From the NCBI RefSeq assembly GCF_003390375.1, contig NZ_QUOT01000001.1, positions 3,906,001-3,970,000 on the forward strand: a stretch of DNA of 64,000 nt, in the 5' to 3' direction. The notes under the pieces are model-generated. The model made no database searches. It worked only from the letters and a program-made list of their open reading frames with translations, and had not been told where the DNA came from. The first letter of the stretch is position 1. Each line of letters starts with the position of its first letter. This stretch comes from Thalassotalea euphylliae (GTDB lineage Bacteria; Pseudomonadota; Gammaproteobacteria; Enterobacterales; Alteromonadaceae). Below are positions 52,066-61,320 of the stretch, piece after piece. Made by a program: the position numbers and the translations under genes.

Positions 52066-52565
52066 CTTTCTCTCTCTCTTTCTTTAATCGTAATTTGATC
52101 AAGTAATCTCCCAAAGAACCATAGTTTCACACTCGATATTACCGATTACTTTGCCATTATTACTTTGCTGGTAAGTGGTTTGGGAATTCCTATAATACTC
52201 AGTTGGATCATGCTCTACCTCGCCCAGCAATTTACTTAACGATTTTGGTCGTATTTCTTTTTTATCGGGTAAATTCTCATTAGATCAGTGAATTAGCGTA
52301 AACACCTTAGAAATGCGCTAATTTTGCTACTATCTTGTTGAAAAATTTAAGAATATAAAATAATCAGGCGATAAACTCGACTCTTGCAAAAAGCATGGCT
52401 ATAATTGCGCGTCATTAATTTTAATATGAGCATCATTTATTCAGGTGTTTCCTAGCTCAACTGGCATAGACCACAAGGGCTGACAGCATTTTCATGGTGA
52501 GAATTTGCTTGGATAGATAGATGGAAAATAGGAAGCGTGTTCAAACGCTAAATTGAGGTATATAA
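52066..52565 (+). other. Intergenic region and tig leader
   Basis: A 500-base gap between the last tRNA and tig. It has no convincing reading frame. It carries the promoter at 52377-52405, then about 155 bases of leader that include a D-arm-like stretch (TAGCTCAACTGGCATAGA, about 52453-52470) without the rest of a tRNA. Confidence 0.5.
52377..52405 (+). promoter_or_regulatory. Promoter upstream of tig
   Basis: TCGACT, 17-base spacer, perfect TATAAT, then a GC-rich start region. About 160 bases before the tig ATG, which implies a long untranslated leader. Confidence 0.65.
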
Positions 52566-53873
52566 ATGCAAGTTTCTGTTGAGACTACACAAGGTTTGGA
52601 ACGCCGTTTAACGATTTCTGTTCCTGCTGAAAAAGTAGATGTTGAAGTTAAAAACCGTCTTCGCCAATTAGCTAAGACCCAACGCATCAATGGTTTCCGT
52701 CCTGGTAAAGTTCCACCATCAGTTATTCAAAAGCGTTACGGCAAGGCAGTTCGTGAAGAGATCACTGGTGAGTTAATGCAACGTAACTTCGTTGAAGCAA
52801 TCATCGAAGAAAAGATCAACCCAGCGGGTCGCCCTAACTTCGAAGCGAAAAGCAACGAAGATGGCAAACCATTCGAATTCGAAGCAACGTTCGAAGTATA
52901 CCCAGAAGTCGAAATCAAAGATTTAGAAAAAATCGCTGTTGAGCGCCCAGTTACTGAAGTAACTGATGCTGACATCGATGAAATGTTCGTTACACTTCAA
53001 AACCAACACAAAACGTGGAAAGAAAACAAGCGTAAGTCTAAGAAAGGCGACAAGCTAACTATCGACTTCTTAGGTCGTGTTGACGGTGAAGAGTTTGAAG
53101 GTGGTAAAGCTGAAGGTTTCGAACTTGAGCTTGGTTCTGGCCGCATGATCCCAGGTTTCGAAAAAGAAATCACTGGCATGAAAGTAGGTGAAGAGCAAAC
53201 GATTAAAGTAACTTTCCCTGAAGACTACCACGCTGAAAACCTAAAAGGTAAAGAAGCTGAATTCGATATTAAAGTACTTAAAACTGAAGGCCCTGAGCTT
53301 CCAGAAGTTAACGATGAATTCGCTAAGCTTTTCGGTGTTGAAGAAGGTGGCGTAGAAGCGCTTCGTGAAGAAGTTTCTAAAAACATGGCGCGTGAACTTG
53401 GTCAAGCAGTAAAAGCTAAGATCAAAGAGCAAGCAATCGAAGGTTTATTAGAAAACCACGAAGTTGAACTTCCTGCTGCGTTAATCGCACAAGAAGTAGA
53501 CGTATTACGTCAGCAAGCACTACAGCGCTTCGGTGGTCAAATGGACCCTAAAAACTTACCTCAACTACCAGCTGAAATGTTCGAAGAGCAAGCGAAACGT
53601 CGCGTAAAAGTTGGTTTATTACTTGGTGAAATCATCAAAGTAAACGAGTTAAAAGTTGACGAAGCAAAAGTTGACGAGTTAATCGAAACTGCTGCATCTG
53701 CATACGAAGATCCAGCTGAAGTTATCGAGTACTACAAAAACAACAAAGAAATGCACCAGCAAATGCAAAACGTTGCATTAGAAGAGCAAGCGGTAGATTT
53801 CGTTGTTGAAAAAGCAAATGTTTCTGACAAAGAAGCAAGCTTCAAGGACATCATGAACCCTGAAGCAAAATAA
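52566..53873 (+). CDS. tig: Trigger factor chaperone
   Basis: Ribosome-bound chaperone and prolyl isomerase that meets nascent chains. The 435 residues contain the ribosome-binding loop with GFRPGKVPPSVI (about 44-55), the FKBP-type isomerase domain (about 160-245, GDKLTIDFLGRVDGEEFEGG) and the helical C-terminal chaperone domain. Ribosome site GAGG. First gene of the conserved tig-clpP-clpX-lon order. A hairpin terminator follows. Confidence 0.97.
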   Translation: MQVSVETTQGLERRLTISVPAEKVDVEVKNRLRQLAKTQRINGFRPGKVPPSVIQKRYGKAVREEITGELMQRNFVEAIIEEKINPAGRPNFEAKSNEDGKPFEFEATFEVYPEVEIKDLEKIAVERPVTEVTDADIDEMFVTLQNQHKTWKENKRKSKKGDKLTIDFLGRVDGEEFEGGKAEGFELELGSGRMIPGFEKEITGMKVGEEQTIKVTFPEDYHAENLKGKEAEFDIKVLKTEGPELPEVNDEFAKLFGVEEGGVEALREEVSKNMARELGQAVKAKIKEQAIEGLLENHEVELPAALIAQEVDVLRQQALQRFGGQMDPKNLPQLPAEMFEEQAKRRVKVGLLLGEIIKVNELKVDEAKVDELIETAASAYEDPAEVIEYYKNNKEMHQQMQNVALEEQAVDFVVEKANVSDKEASFKDIMNPEAK

Positions 53874-53906
53874 GCTTTTCGTTGACAATACGCTAAGCAA
53901 TAGCTT

Positions 53907-53943
53907 AAATGGCTTGTATGGATTCATATGAGCCATTTTTTTT
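53907..53943 (+). terminator. Rho-independent terminator after tig
   Basis: AAATGGCT and AGCCATTT form an 8-bp stem with a 16-base loop and a run of eight Ts. It lies only about 20 bases before the clpP start, so clpP probably relies partly on readthrough or a promoter inside this gap. Confidence 0.8.
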
Positions 53944-53961
53944 ACAAGTAAGGAAATTCCG

Positions 53962-54603
53962 TTGTTTACATCTCATCTAACTCATTCCCTTAACGAAAAT
54001 AACAATATCGAAAATGCCCTAGTCCCAATGGTGGTCGAACAAACGGCAAAAGGGGAGCGCTCTTACGATATTTACTCGCGCCTGTTAAAAGAGCGTGTAA
54101 TCTTCTTGTGCGGCCAGGTTGAAGACCATATGGCGAACCTAATCGTTGCACAGATGTTGTTTTTAGAGTCGGAAAGTCCAGAAAAAGACATCTTCTTATA
54201 CATTAATTCACCAGGTGGCTCAGTAACGGCTGGTTTAGCTATCTACGACACCATGCAGTTTATCAAGCCTAATGTCAGCACTGTTTGTATTGGTCAAGCG
54301 GCTAGCATGGGCGCATTCTTGTTGTCTGGTGGTGAAAAAGGTAAACGTTACTGTCTGCCAAATTCACGCGTTATGATCCATCAGCCATTAGGTGGCTTCC
54401 AAGGTCAGGCGTCAGATTTTGAAATTCACGCAAAAGAAATTTTATACATTAAAGAGAAATTAAATCGCTTAATGGCGGATCATACTGGTAAGCCGCTTGA
54501 GCAAGTTGCGCAAGACACTGACCGCGATAATTTCTTAAGTGCACAAGATGCAGTTGAATATGGCTTAGTTGATGCCATATTAGAGCAAAGAGCTGACAAA
54601 TAA
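53962..54603 (+). CDS. clpP: ATP-dependent Clp protease proteolytic subunit
   Basis: Serine protease ring that works with ClpX or ClpA. The 213 residues have catalytic Ser115 (QAASMGAFLL), His140 (MIHQPLGG) and Asp189 (DTDRDNF), offset by four from the E. coli precursor. Mature ClpP should begin at ALVPMV (residue 19), after an 18-residue propeptide. The start is TTG 53962, with AGGA seven bases upstream; no ATG gives the propeptide. clpX follows after 80 bases. Confidence 0.95.
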   Translation: MFTSHLTHSLNENNNIENALVPMVVEQTAKGERSYDIYSRLLKERVIFLCGQVEDHMANLIVAQMLFLESESPEKDIFLYINSPGGSVTAGLAIYDTMQFIKPNVSTVCIGQAASMGAFLLSGGEKGKRYCLPNSRVMIHQPLGGFQGQASDFEIHAKEILYIKEKLNRLMADHTGKPLEQVAQDTDRDNFLSAQDAVEYGLVDAILEQRADK

Positions 54604-54683
54604 GATTGTCATCTAAGCATTTTGTGAAATACTTAGTAAAACAGCGTGAATCATTTAGAAAGTTATAAATTTAGAGGTACCGT

Positions 54684-55964
54684 ATGACCGATATTAAGAA
54701 AGGTGACGGTGATAGTGGAAAATTATTATATTGCTCTTTTTGTGGTAAGAGCCAACACGAAGTACGTAAATTAATTGCTGGTCCGTCAGTCTTTATTTGC
54801 GACGAGTGTGTTGAATTATGTAATGACATTATCCGCGAAGAAATCAAAGAAATTGCACCTAAGCAAGATAAAGAGTCACTGCCTTCACCAATGGACATTC
54901 GTGCAAGCCTTGATGACTATGTTATTGGTCAAGAGCACGCCAAGAAGGTATTAGCCGTAGCGGTATATAACCACTATAAGCGTTTGCGCAATGGCGATCA
55001 GCACAATGGTGTTGAGTTAAGCAAAAGTAATATCTTGCTGATTGGTCCTACCGGTAGTGGTAAAACACTATTGGCAGAAACGTTAGCACGCCTATTAGAT
55101 GTGCCGTTTACGATGGCCGATGCGACCACATTAACTGAAGCGGGTTATGTAGGTGAAGATGTAGAAAACATCATTCAGAAGCTGCTACAAAAATGTGACT
55201 ACGACGTTGAAAAAGCGCAACGTGGTATCGTGTACATTGATGAGATCGACAAGATTTCACGCAAGTCAGATAACCCTTCAATTACCCGTGATGTATCTGG
55301 TGAAGGTGTGCAGCAAGCACTGCTAAAACTGATTGAAGGCACCATAGCGTCAGTACCGCCGCAAGGTGGTCGTAAGCATCCTCAACAAGAGTTTTTGCAA
55401 GTAGATACGTCTAAAATCTTGTTTATCTGTGGCGGTGCATTTGCAGGCCTTGATAAAGTGATTGAGCAACGCTGTGAAACCGGCACGGGAATTGGTTTCG
55501 GTGCAGAAGTGCGCAGTAAAGAAGAAAACAAGTCGCTTACAGAGCGTTTCCAAGAAGTTGAGCCTGAAGATTTAGTGAAATACGGTTTAATTCCTGAATT
55601 CATCGGTCGTCTACCTGTGGTTGCTACGTTAAGTGAGCTTGATGAAGACGCGTTAATTCAAATCTTACAAGAGCCGAAAAATGCCTTAACTAAGCAGTTT
55701 ACTGCCTTGTTTGATATGGAAGACGTTGAACTAGAGTTCAGAGAAGACGCGTTAAAAGCTATCGCGAACAAAGCCATGGTGCGTAAAACGGGTGCTCGTG
55801 GTTTGCGTTCAATAGTTGAAGGTGTGCTACTCGATACCATGTATGAGTTGCCGTCGATGGAGAATGCGTCGAAGGTCGTTGTTGACGAAACAGTGATTAC
55901 TGGTGAGTCTAAGCCAATCATTATCTACGAAACGCCACAAGAACAAGCTGCATCAGATAGCTAA
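54684..55964 (+). CDS. clpX: ATP-dependent Clp protease ATP-binding subunit ClpX
   Basis: AAA+ unfoldase that feeds ClpP. The 426 residues have the N-terminal zinc-binding domain (Cys17, Cys20, Cys39, Cys42), Walker A GPTGSGKT (121-128), Walker B IVYIDEIDKI, the pore loop GYVGEDVE and the ClpP-contacting IGF-type loop (GTGIGFGAEV). Ribosome site GAGG before ATG 54684. Confidence 0.98.
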   Translation: MTDIKKGDGDSGKLLYCSFCGKSQHEVRKLIAGPSVFICDECVELCNDIIREEIKEIAPKQDKESLPSPMDIRASLDDYVIGQEHAKKVLAVAVYNHYKRLRNGDQHNGVELSKSNILLIGPTGSGKTLLAETLARLLDVPFTMADATTLTEAGYVGEDVENIIQKLLQKCDYDVEKAQRGIVYIDEIDKISRKSDNPSITRDVSGEGVQQALLKLIEGTIASVPPQGGRKHPQQEFLQVDTSKILFICGGAFAGLDKVIEQRCETGTGIGFGAEVRSKEENKSLTERFQEVEPEDLVKYGLIPEFIGRLPVVATLSELDEDALIQILQEPKNALTKQFTALFDMEDVELEFREDALKAIANKAMVRKTGARGLRSIVEGVLLDTMYELPSMENASKVVVDETVITGESKPIIIYETPQEQAASDS

Positions 55965-56003
55965 GTCTATTAAAGAGATAATGGTAAGTTCTCGTAATCG
56001 CAC

Positions 56004-56032
56004 AAAAAAGAGCCTATAAGGCTCTTTTTTTT
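56004..56032 (+). terminator. Rho-independent terminator after clpX
   Basis: AAAGAGCCT/AGGCTCTTT stem with a 3-base loop and eight Ts. Separates clpPX from lon. Confidence 0.92.
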
Positions 56033-56040
56033 ATTGCTTT

Positions 56041-56068
56041 GTTGAAAGTTATTTTAACATCCCCATAT
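56041..56068 (+). promoter_or_regulatory. Heat-shock (sigma-32) promoter of lon
   Basis: GTTGAAA, 13-base spacer, CCCCATAT: a near-perfect RpoH promoter (consensus CTTGAAA, 11-16 bases, CCCCATnT), about 100 bases upstream of the lon ATG. Confidence 0.88.
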
Positions 56069-56171
56069 ACTTTTTTATCGTATTGAATACTCGTTGAGTA
56101 CTGCACTTGTTTTTTTCATGGGAAGAAAAGCAAGCTGCTGATTTCAGATTCTATTTCCAAGAGAGTTATCT

Positions 56172-58523
56172 ATGACCAATGAATTATCCGGTGTAGTAGA
56201 AATCCCCGTATTGGCGTTAAGAGACGTCGTTGTCTATCCACAAATGGTGATTCCATTGTTTGTTGGTCGCGAAAAATCTATCCGCAGTTTAGATATTGCG
56301 ATGGAAAGTGATAAGCAGGTGTTCCTAGTTGCACAAAAAGATGCTGCAATTGATGACCCAACGGCGAACGATGTATATGAAACGGGTACCGTTGCATCAA
56401 TTCTTCAAATGCTTAAACTGCCTGACGGTACGGTAAAAGTACTTGTTGAAGGCGTTAAGCGCGCTCAAATCAAACAGTTTATCAATACTGAAGATTACTT
56501 TACCGCAGAAGTTGAATACATTGACTCGCAAAGCGACAGCGATGACAGCAGCGATGTTTTGGTGCGCTCTGCTATCTCTCAGTTTGAAGGCTATGTAAAG
56601 CTTAACAAGAAGATCCCTCCGGAAGTATTAACATCATTGTCAGGCATCGAAGACCCTGAGCAGCTGGCCGACACCATGGCAGCTCACATGCCACTAAAAA
56701 TTAATGACAAGCAAAAGGTATTAGAAACTTCTAATGTCGCTGACCGCTTGGAATATTTAATGGCCTTGATGGAAGGTGAAATTGATTTATTGCAAGTTGA
56801 GAAGAAAATTCGTACTCGCGTGAAAAAGCAAATGGAAAAAAGCCAACGCGAGTATTACCTCAACGAGCAAATGAAGGCGATTCAAAAAGAGCTAGGCGAA
56901 ATGGACGATGTGCCAGATGAAGCAGAGCAAATGCTTACACGCATTGAAGAAGCGCAAATGCCTGCGGAAGCCAAAGATAAAACGATGGCGGAGTACCAAA
57001 AGCTGAAAATGATGTCGACTATGTCGGCAGAAGCGACGGTAGTGCGCAGCTACATTGACTGGATGTGCAATGTTCCATGGAAAAAGCGCAGTAAGCTGAA
57101 AAAGAATTTAGCGTTAGCGGAAGAAGTCTTAGAGAAAGATCACTATGGCTTAGATAAGGTTAAAGAGCGCATTCTTGAGTACTTAGCGGTTCAACAGCGC
57201 GTAAGCAAATTAAAAGGACCTATTCTTTGTTTAGTTGGGCCTCCAGGTGTTGGTAAAACATCATTGGGTCAATCTATTGCCAAAGCTACTGGCCGTAAAT
57301 ATGTTCGCATGGCACTGGGTGGCGTGCGTGATGAAGCCGAGATTCGTGGCCACCGTCGTACCTACATTGGTAGCTTGCCTGGTAAGCTTATTCAAAAAAT
57401 TGCTAAGGTTGGCGTGAAAAACCCGCTATTCCTATTAGATGAAATCGACAAGATGGCATCGGATATGCGCGGTGACCCAGCATCAGCATTATTAGAAGTA
57501 CTAGATCCTGAGCAAAACACTAGCTTCAACGATCATTACTTAGAAGTGGATTACGATTTATCGGATGTTATGTTTGTTGCTACGTCAAATAGCATGAATA
57601 TTCCTGGCCCGTTATTAGACCGTATGGAAGTGATTCGTTTATCTGGTTATACCGAAGACGAAAAGCTTAATATTGCCAAGCGTCATTTAGTACCTAAGCA
57701 AATCGAACGTAACGGTTTAAAAGCGAAAGAAGTCACCATTGACGATAGCGCGATTGTTGGCATCATCCGTTACTACACCCGAGAAGCGGGTGTGCGAAGC
57801 TTAGAGCGAGAGATTTCGAAGCTATGTCGTAAAGTGGTTAAAGCCATCTTGCTTGACAAACAAATCAAGCATATTGAAATCACGGATGAAAACTTAAGTG
57901 AATACTTGGGTGTGCAACGTTTTGACTACGGTAAAGCAGACGACCAAAACCGCATTGGCCAAGTGACGGGCTTAGCGTGGACATCGGTAGGCGGAGATTT
58001 ATTGACTATCGAAACTGCTTCGAATGTTGGTAAAGGTAAACTCACTTACACAGGTTCACTCGGCGATGTGATGCAGGAATCTATTCAGGCAGCAATGACA
58101 GTGGTTCGCAGCCGCACTGAAAAACTTCGCATTAATGAAGATTTCTACGAAAAACGCGATATTCATGTGCACGTGCCAGAAGGGGCAACGCCAAAAGATG
58201 GTCCAAGCGCCGGTATTGGCATGTGTACCGCATTAGTTTCAAGCTTAACGGGCAACCCAGTTAAAGCAGATGTTGCTATGACGGGTGAAATTACCTTGCG
58301 AGGTGAAGTTTTAGCCATTGGCGGATTAAAAGAGAAGCTACTAGCGGCACATCGCGGTGGTATAAAAACGGTTGTTATTCCGAAAGATAACGAGCGTGAT
58401 TTAAAAGAAATACCGGAAAACGTTAAGCAAGACCTCGCTATTCACCCTGTGAAATGGATTGACGAAGTGCTTGATATCGCCCTTGAACACCCTGTTGACA
58501 CGTTCAAGGTTGATGAAAAATAA
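56172..58523 (+). CDS. lon: Lon protease
   Basis: ATP-dependent protease for damaged and short-lived regulatory proteins. The 783 residues include the N-terminal substrate domain (1-200), coiled coil, AAA+ domain with Walker A GPPGVGKTS and Walker B LFLLDEIDKM, and the Ser-Lys protease domain with Ser679 (DGPSAGIGM) and Lys722 (GGLKEKLLAAHRGG), the same numbers as E. coli. Ribosome site AAGAGAG. Controlled by the sigma-32 promoter just upstream. Confidence 0.98.
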   Translation: MTNELSGVVEIPVLALRDVVVYPQMVIPLFVGREKSIRSLDIAMESDKQVFLVAQKDAAIDDPTANDVYETGTVASILQMLKLPDGTVKVLVEGVKRAQIKQFINTEDYFTAEVEYIDSQSDSDDSSDVLVRSAISQFEGYVKLNKKIPPEVLTSLSGIEDPEQLADTMAAHMPLKINDKQKVLETSNVADRLEYLMALMEGEIDLLQVEKKIRTRVKKQMEKSQREYYLNEQMKAIQKELGEMDDVPDEAEQMLTRIEEAQMPAEAKDKTMAEYQKLKMMSTMSAEATVVRSYIDWMCNVPWKKRSKLKKNLALAEEVLEKDHYGLDKVKERILEYLAVQQRVSKLKGPILCLVGPPGVGKTSLGQSIAKATGRKYVRMALGGVRDEAEIRGHRRTYIGSLPGKLIQKIAKVGVKNPLFLLDEIDKMASDMRGDPASALLEVLDPEQNTSFNDHYLEVDYDLSDVMFVATSNSMNIPGPLLDRMEVIRLSGYTEDEKLNIAKRHLVPKQIERNGLKAKEVTIDDSAIVGIIRYYTREAGVRSLEREISKLCRKVVKAILLDKQIKHIEITDENLSEYLGVQRFDYGKADDQNRIGQVTGLAWTSVGGDLLTIETASNVGKGKLTYTGSLGDVMQESIQAAMTVVRSRTEKLRINEDFYEKRDIHVHVPEGATPKDGPSAGIGMCTALVSSLTGNPVKADVAMTGEITLRGEVLAIGGLKEKLLAAHRGGIKTVVIPKDNERDLKEIPENVKQDLAIHPVKWIDEVLDIALEHPVDTFKVDEK

Positions 58524-58807
58524 AGCAGTTACGTGTTTTTAGCGCAAGAAAAGCGGTGATTTTGTAAAAAAGTGGGAAAAAATTACAAATATCGCTTTTC
58601 AAACGCTGAAAACGTGGTAACTTAGAAACGCTGATAGCGCTAGCGCCCGTATACAAAGGGTTCTAGTCAAAGATAATAAAAATTTTATCTACTATTTTTT
58701 CTTTAACTCAGTGCTTGATGTTCAAAAAGAAGCTTGTTATAAACGTTTCTGCAGGACGCTAAAACAAACGATAGTGCTGAATAATAACAATTGAAGGGGA
58801 AGACACT

Positions 58808-59080
58808 GTGAATAAGTCTCAACTAATCGAGAAAATTGCTGCTGGCGCGGATATTTCAAAAGCTGCTGCTGGTCGTGCTTTAGACTCATTTATCGAAGCG
58901 GTTACTGAAGAATTAAAAAGCGGTGAGCAAGTTGCTCTAGTTGGCTTCGGTACATTCTCAGTACGTGACCGTGCTGCACGCACTGGCCGCAACCCACAAA
59001 CGGGTGCAACGATTGAAATTTCTGCTGCAAAAATCCCATCTTTCAAAGCGGGTAAAGCGTTAAAAGACGCGTGTAACTAA
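58808..59080 (+). CDS. hupB: DNA-binding protein HU-beta
   Basis: Nucleoid protein of 90 residues. It has the HU signature GFGTFSVRDRAARTGRNPQTGATIEI, with the DNA-intercalating proline in RNPQTG, and N-terminal helices MNKSQLIEKIAAGADISKAAAGRALD. Start is GTG 58808 with AAGGGGA upstream. Located between lon and ppiD as in most gammaproteobacteria, with its own upstream region of 284 bases and a strong terminator. Confidence 0.98.
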   Translation: MNKSQLIEKIAAGADISKAAAGRALDSFIEAVTEELKSGEQVALVGFGTFSVRDRAARTGRNPQTGATIEISAAKIPSFKAGKALKDACN

Positions 59081-59117
59081 TCTATACAATTGATTTAGTT
59101 TCAAATGCAAGCATTCC

Positions 59118-59147
59118 AAAGACCACCATTAGGTGGTCTTTTCTTTT
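59118..59147 (+). terminator. Rho-independent terminator after hupB
   Basis: AAAGACCACC/GGTGGTCTTT stem, ATTA loop, T-rich tail. Confidence 0.92.
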
Positions 59148-59264
59148 GTGCTGCACGCACTTAGTCAAAAAGCCTCAAGTTATCACCTGATGTTACTTCA
59201 AGCTGCTGGTTGCATCTGATAAAATCGCGCACACGAAACACACAAGAGTGTTAAAGAGAAGAAG

Positions 59265-61172
59265 ATGTTAGAGAATATAAGAGAAAACTCTCAAGGAGTT
59301 ATTGCTAAGGTTATCCTTGGCTTTATTATTTTAACTTTTGCGGTCGCTGGTATTGGCGGGTATAGCAGTAGTGTTGATACTTCTGTTGCAGAAGTTAATG
59401 GTGAGAAAATTTCCCAACAAGCTTTTGATCAAGCATACCAAGCACAGCGTAATCGTATGGCGCAGCAATTTGGCGATATGTTTGATACATTGTCAGCTGA
59501 TCCTAGCTACATGGCGAATTTCCGCAACGGTGTATTAGATAACCTAATCAATGAAAAGCTTATTGATCAAAGTGTTCACGAGCTAGCTATTCGTGTTTCA
59601 GATGAAGACCTAAAGAAAACCATCCGTGAGATGCCTGAATTTCAGGTCAACGGTGTGTTCGACAATAACCGCTACTTAGCAATTATAAATCAATCGGGCT
59701 TCTTCCAGTCTTCTGATTTTCGCGATTACTTGCGTGTTGAGCTAACAAGACGTCAGCTTAGCCAAGCATTAGTGACAACTGAGTTCAGCCTACCGTACCA
59801 AACCGAGCAGTTAACCACGCTACAAAACCAGCTACGCGATGTTAAGTTTGCTACCATTTCTGCAGAGCAGTTTAAAGCGAAAGTCGAAGTTGCTGAGCAA
59901 GAGATTAGTGACTACTACCAAAGCAACCAAGTGATGTTTGAAAACCAAGAAAAAGTAAAGGTTGAATACGTTGCGCTTGATGTGGCAGATATCGCTAAAA
60001 ATGTTGATGTGACATCAGAAGAAGTGAACACCTTTTATCGTGAAAACATTAACGAATTTACTAAGCAAGAGCAGCGCCGCGTTTCACATATTTTAGTCGA
60101 AGCTGGTGAAGATGAAGCTGCGGCAAAGCAGCAGGCTGAAGCTATTCTTGCTAGAATTCAGGCAGGTGAAGACTTCGCTGAATTAGCTAAAACTGAATCA
60201 GCCGATACATTCAGCGGTGAAAACGGTGGTGATCTAGAGTGGATCGAACGTGGTGTGATGGACGAAGCATTCGATGATGCTGCTTTTGCATTAGCAACTG
60301 CTGGTGATGTGAGCGGTGTTGTTCAAACAAGCTTTGGTTTTCATATTATCAAGTTAACCGAGTTAGTTGCCGAACAAATTCAATCTTTTGAAGAGGTTGA
60401 GCAAGAGTTAACGACTCGTGTTAAAAATGACGAAGCGCAGAATCAGTTCTTTGAATTGCAGCAAGAACTAGCGCGTGTAGCGTTTGAATTCCCTGACAGT
60501 TTAGATGATGCTGCTGGCGCGGTGAACGCAGAAGTGAAAACATCAGGCTGGCTTGCGCGTAACGTAAACCTTGCACCTTTTGATGCACCTAGTGTTATCG
60601 ACGCTGCGTTTTCTGATTTAGTACTTAGCGAGAACTTAAACTCTGACGTGATTGAAGTAAACGATGGTCTTGTTATGGTTGTTCGCTTAGCTGAGCACCA
60701 ACCTGCTGATGTTAAGCCGTTAAGTGAAGTGACAGCGCAAATTACTGCGTTGTTGACGAATGAGAAGGCAACAGCCGCGGCACAAACTTTAGTTGATGAC
60801 TTAGTTGCCAAGTACAACAGTGGTGAGAGCATTGACGCTGAGTTAAGTGAAGCTGGCAGTAAGTTTGAAGAACAAGTCGCAATGGCGCGATTTGGCGCTG
60901 CGGTAGATAGCGCAATCGTTCGCAAGGCATTTACTTTGCCAAAACCAGCTGAAAATAGTATTGCTGCTGGCACAGCTACACTAGCAAATGGTGACTTAGC
61001 AATTGTGCAAGTGACTGCAGTTAAAGCAGGTAATAACGCGGCCAACCCTCAACTTGCTGAGCAAAAAGCTAATCAGTTGGCTCAGGAAACATACAAGGGT
61101 TACGTAGACTCATTAAAAGCTGATGCGAAAATTAGCCAACGCGAAAGTATTCAGGAAACGTCAGCTTTCTAA
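59265..61172 (+). CDS. ppiD: Periplasmic folding chaperone PpiD
   Basis: Inner-membrane-anchored chaperone near the SecYEG translocon that meets newly exported proteins. The 635 residues have one N-terminal membrane anchor (VIAKVILGFIILTFAVAGIGGY, about 13-34), SurA-like N-terminal domain (35-200), one parvulin domain (about 271-362, RRVSHILVEAGEDE through SFGFHIIKL) and a C-terminal helical domain. The parvulin fold of PpiD is usually catalytically weak. Its position after hupB is conserved. Confidence 0.95.
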   Translation: MLENIRENSQGVIAKVILGFIILTFAVAGIGGYSSSVDTSVAEVNGEKISQQAFDQAYQAQRNRMAQQFGDMFDTLSADPSYMANFRNGVLDNLINEKLIDQSVHELAIRVSDEDLKKTIREMPEFQVNGVFDNNRYLAIINQSGFFQSSDFRDYLRVELTRRQLSQALVTTEFSLPYQTEQLTTLQNQLRDVKFATISAEQFKAKVEVAEQEISDYYQSNQVMFENQEKVKVEYVALDVADIAKNVDVTSEEVNTFYRENINEFTKQEQRRVSHILVEAGEDEAAAKQQAEAILARIQAGEDFAELAKTESADTFSGENGGDLEWIERGVMDEAFDDAAFALATAGDVSGVVQTSFGFHIIKLTELVAEQIQSFEEVEQELTTRVKNDEAQNQFFELQQELARVAFEFPDSLDDAAGAVNAEVKTSGWLARNVNLAPFDAPSVIDAAFSDLVLSENLNSDVIEVNDGLVMVVRLAEHQPADVKPLSEVTAQITALLTNEKATAAAQTLVDDLVAKYNSGESIDAELSEAGSKFEEQVAMARFGAAVDSAIVRKAFTLPKPAENSIAAGTATLANGDLAIVQVTAVKAGNNAANPQLAEQKANQLAQETYKGYVDSLKADAKISQRESIQETSAF

Positions 61173-61200
61173 TTAAGTTCTTGAAAAAAGTTCTGAAAGT

Positions 61201-61225
61201 AAAAAGCGCCTAATGGCGCTTTTTT
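61201..61225. terminator. Bidirectional terminator between ppiD and sapF
   Basis: AAAAAGCGCC/GGCGCTTTTT stem with TAAT loop, flanked by A-run and T-run. Serves ppiD (plus); could also act on sapCDF readthrough (minus). Confidence 0.88.
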
Positions 61226-61320
61226 AATATCTGTAATTTACAGTGAAAATGTAATGGTAGTTGCTGTATGTATAGCTATCACAAACTTTTCAAAATGATT
61301 AGCGTATCGATTGAGCTGTG

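Noticed and set aside
52453..52470. Additional tRNA gene upstream of tig
   Set aside because: Only a D-arm-like stretch is present; no anticodon arm, T-arm or CCA end can be folded.
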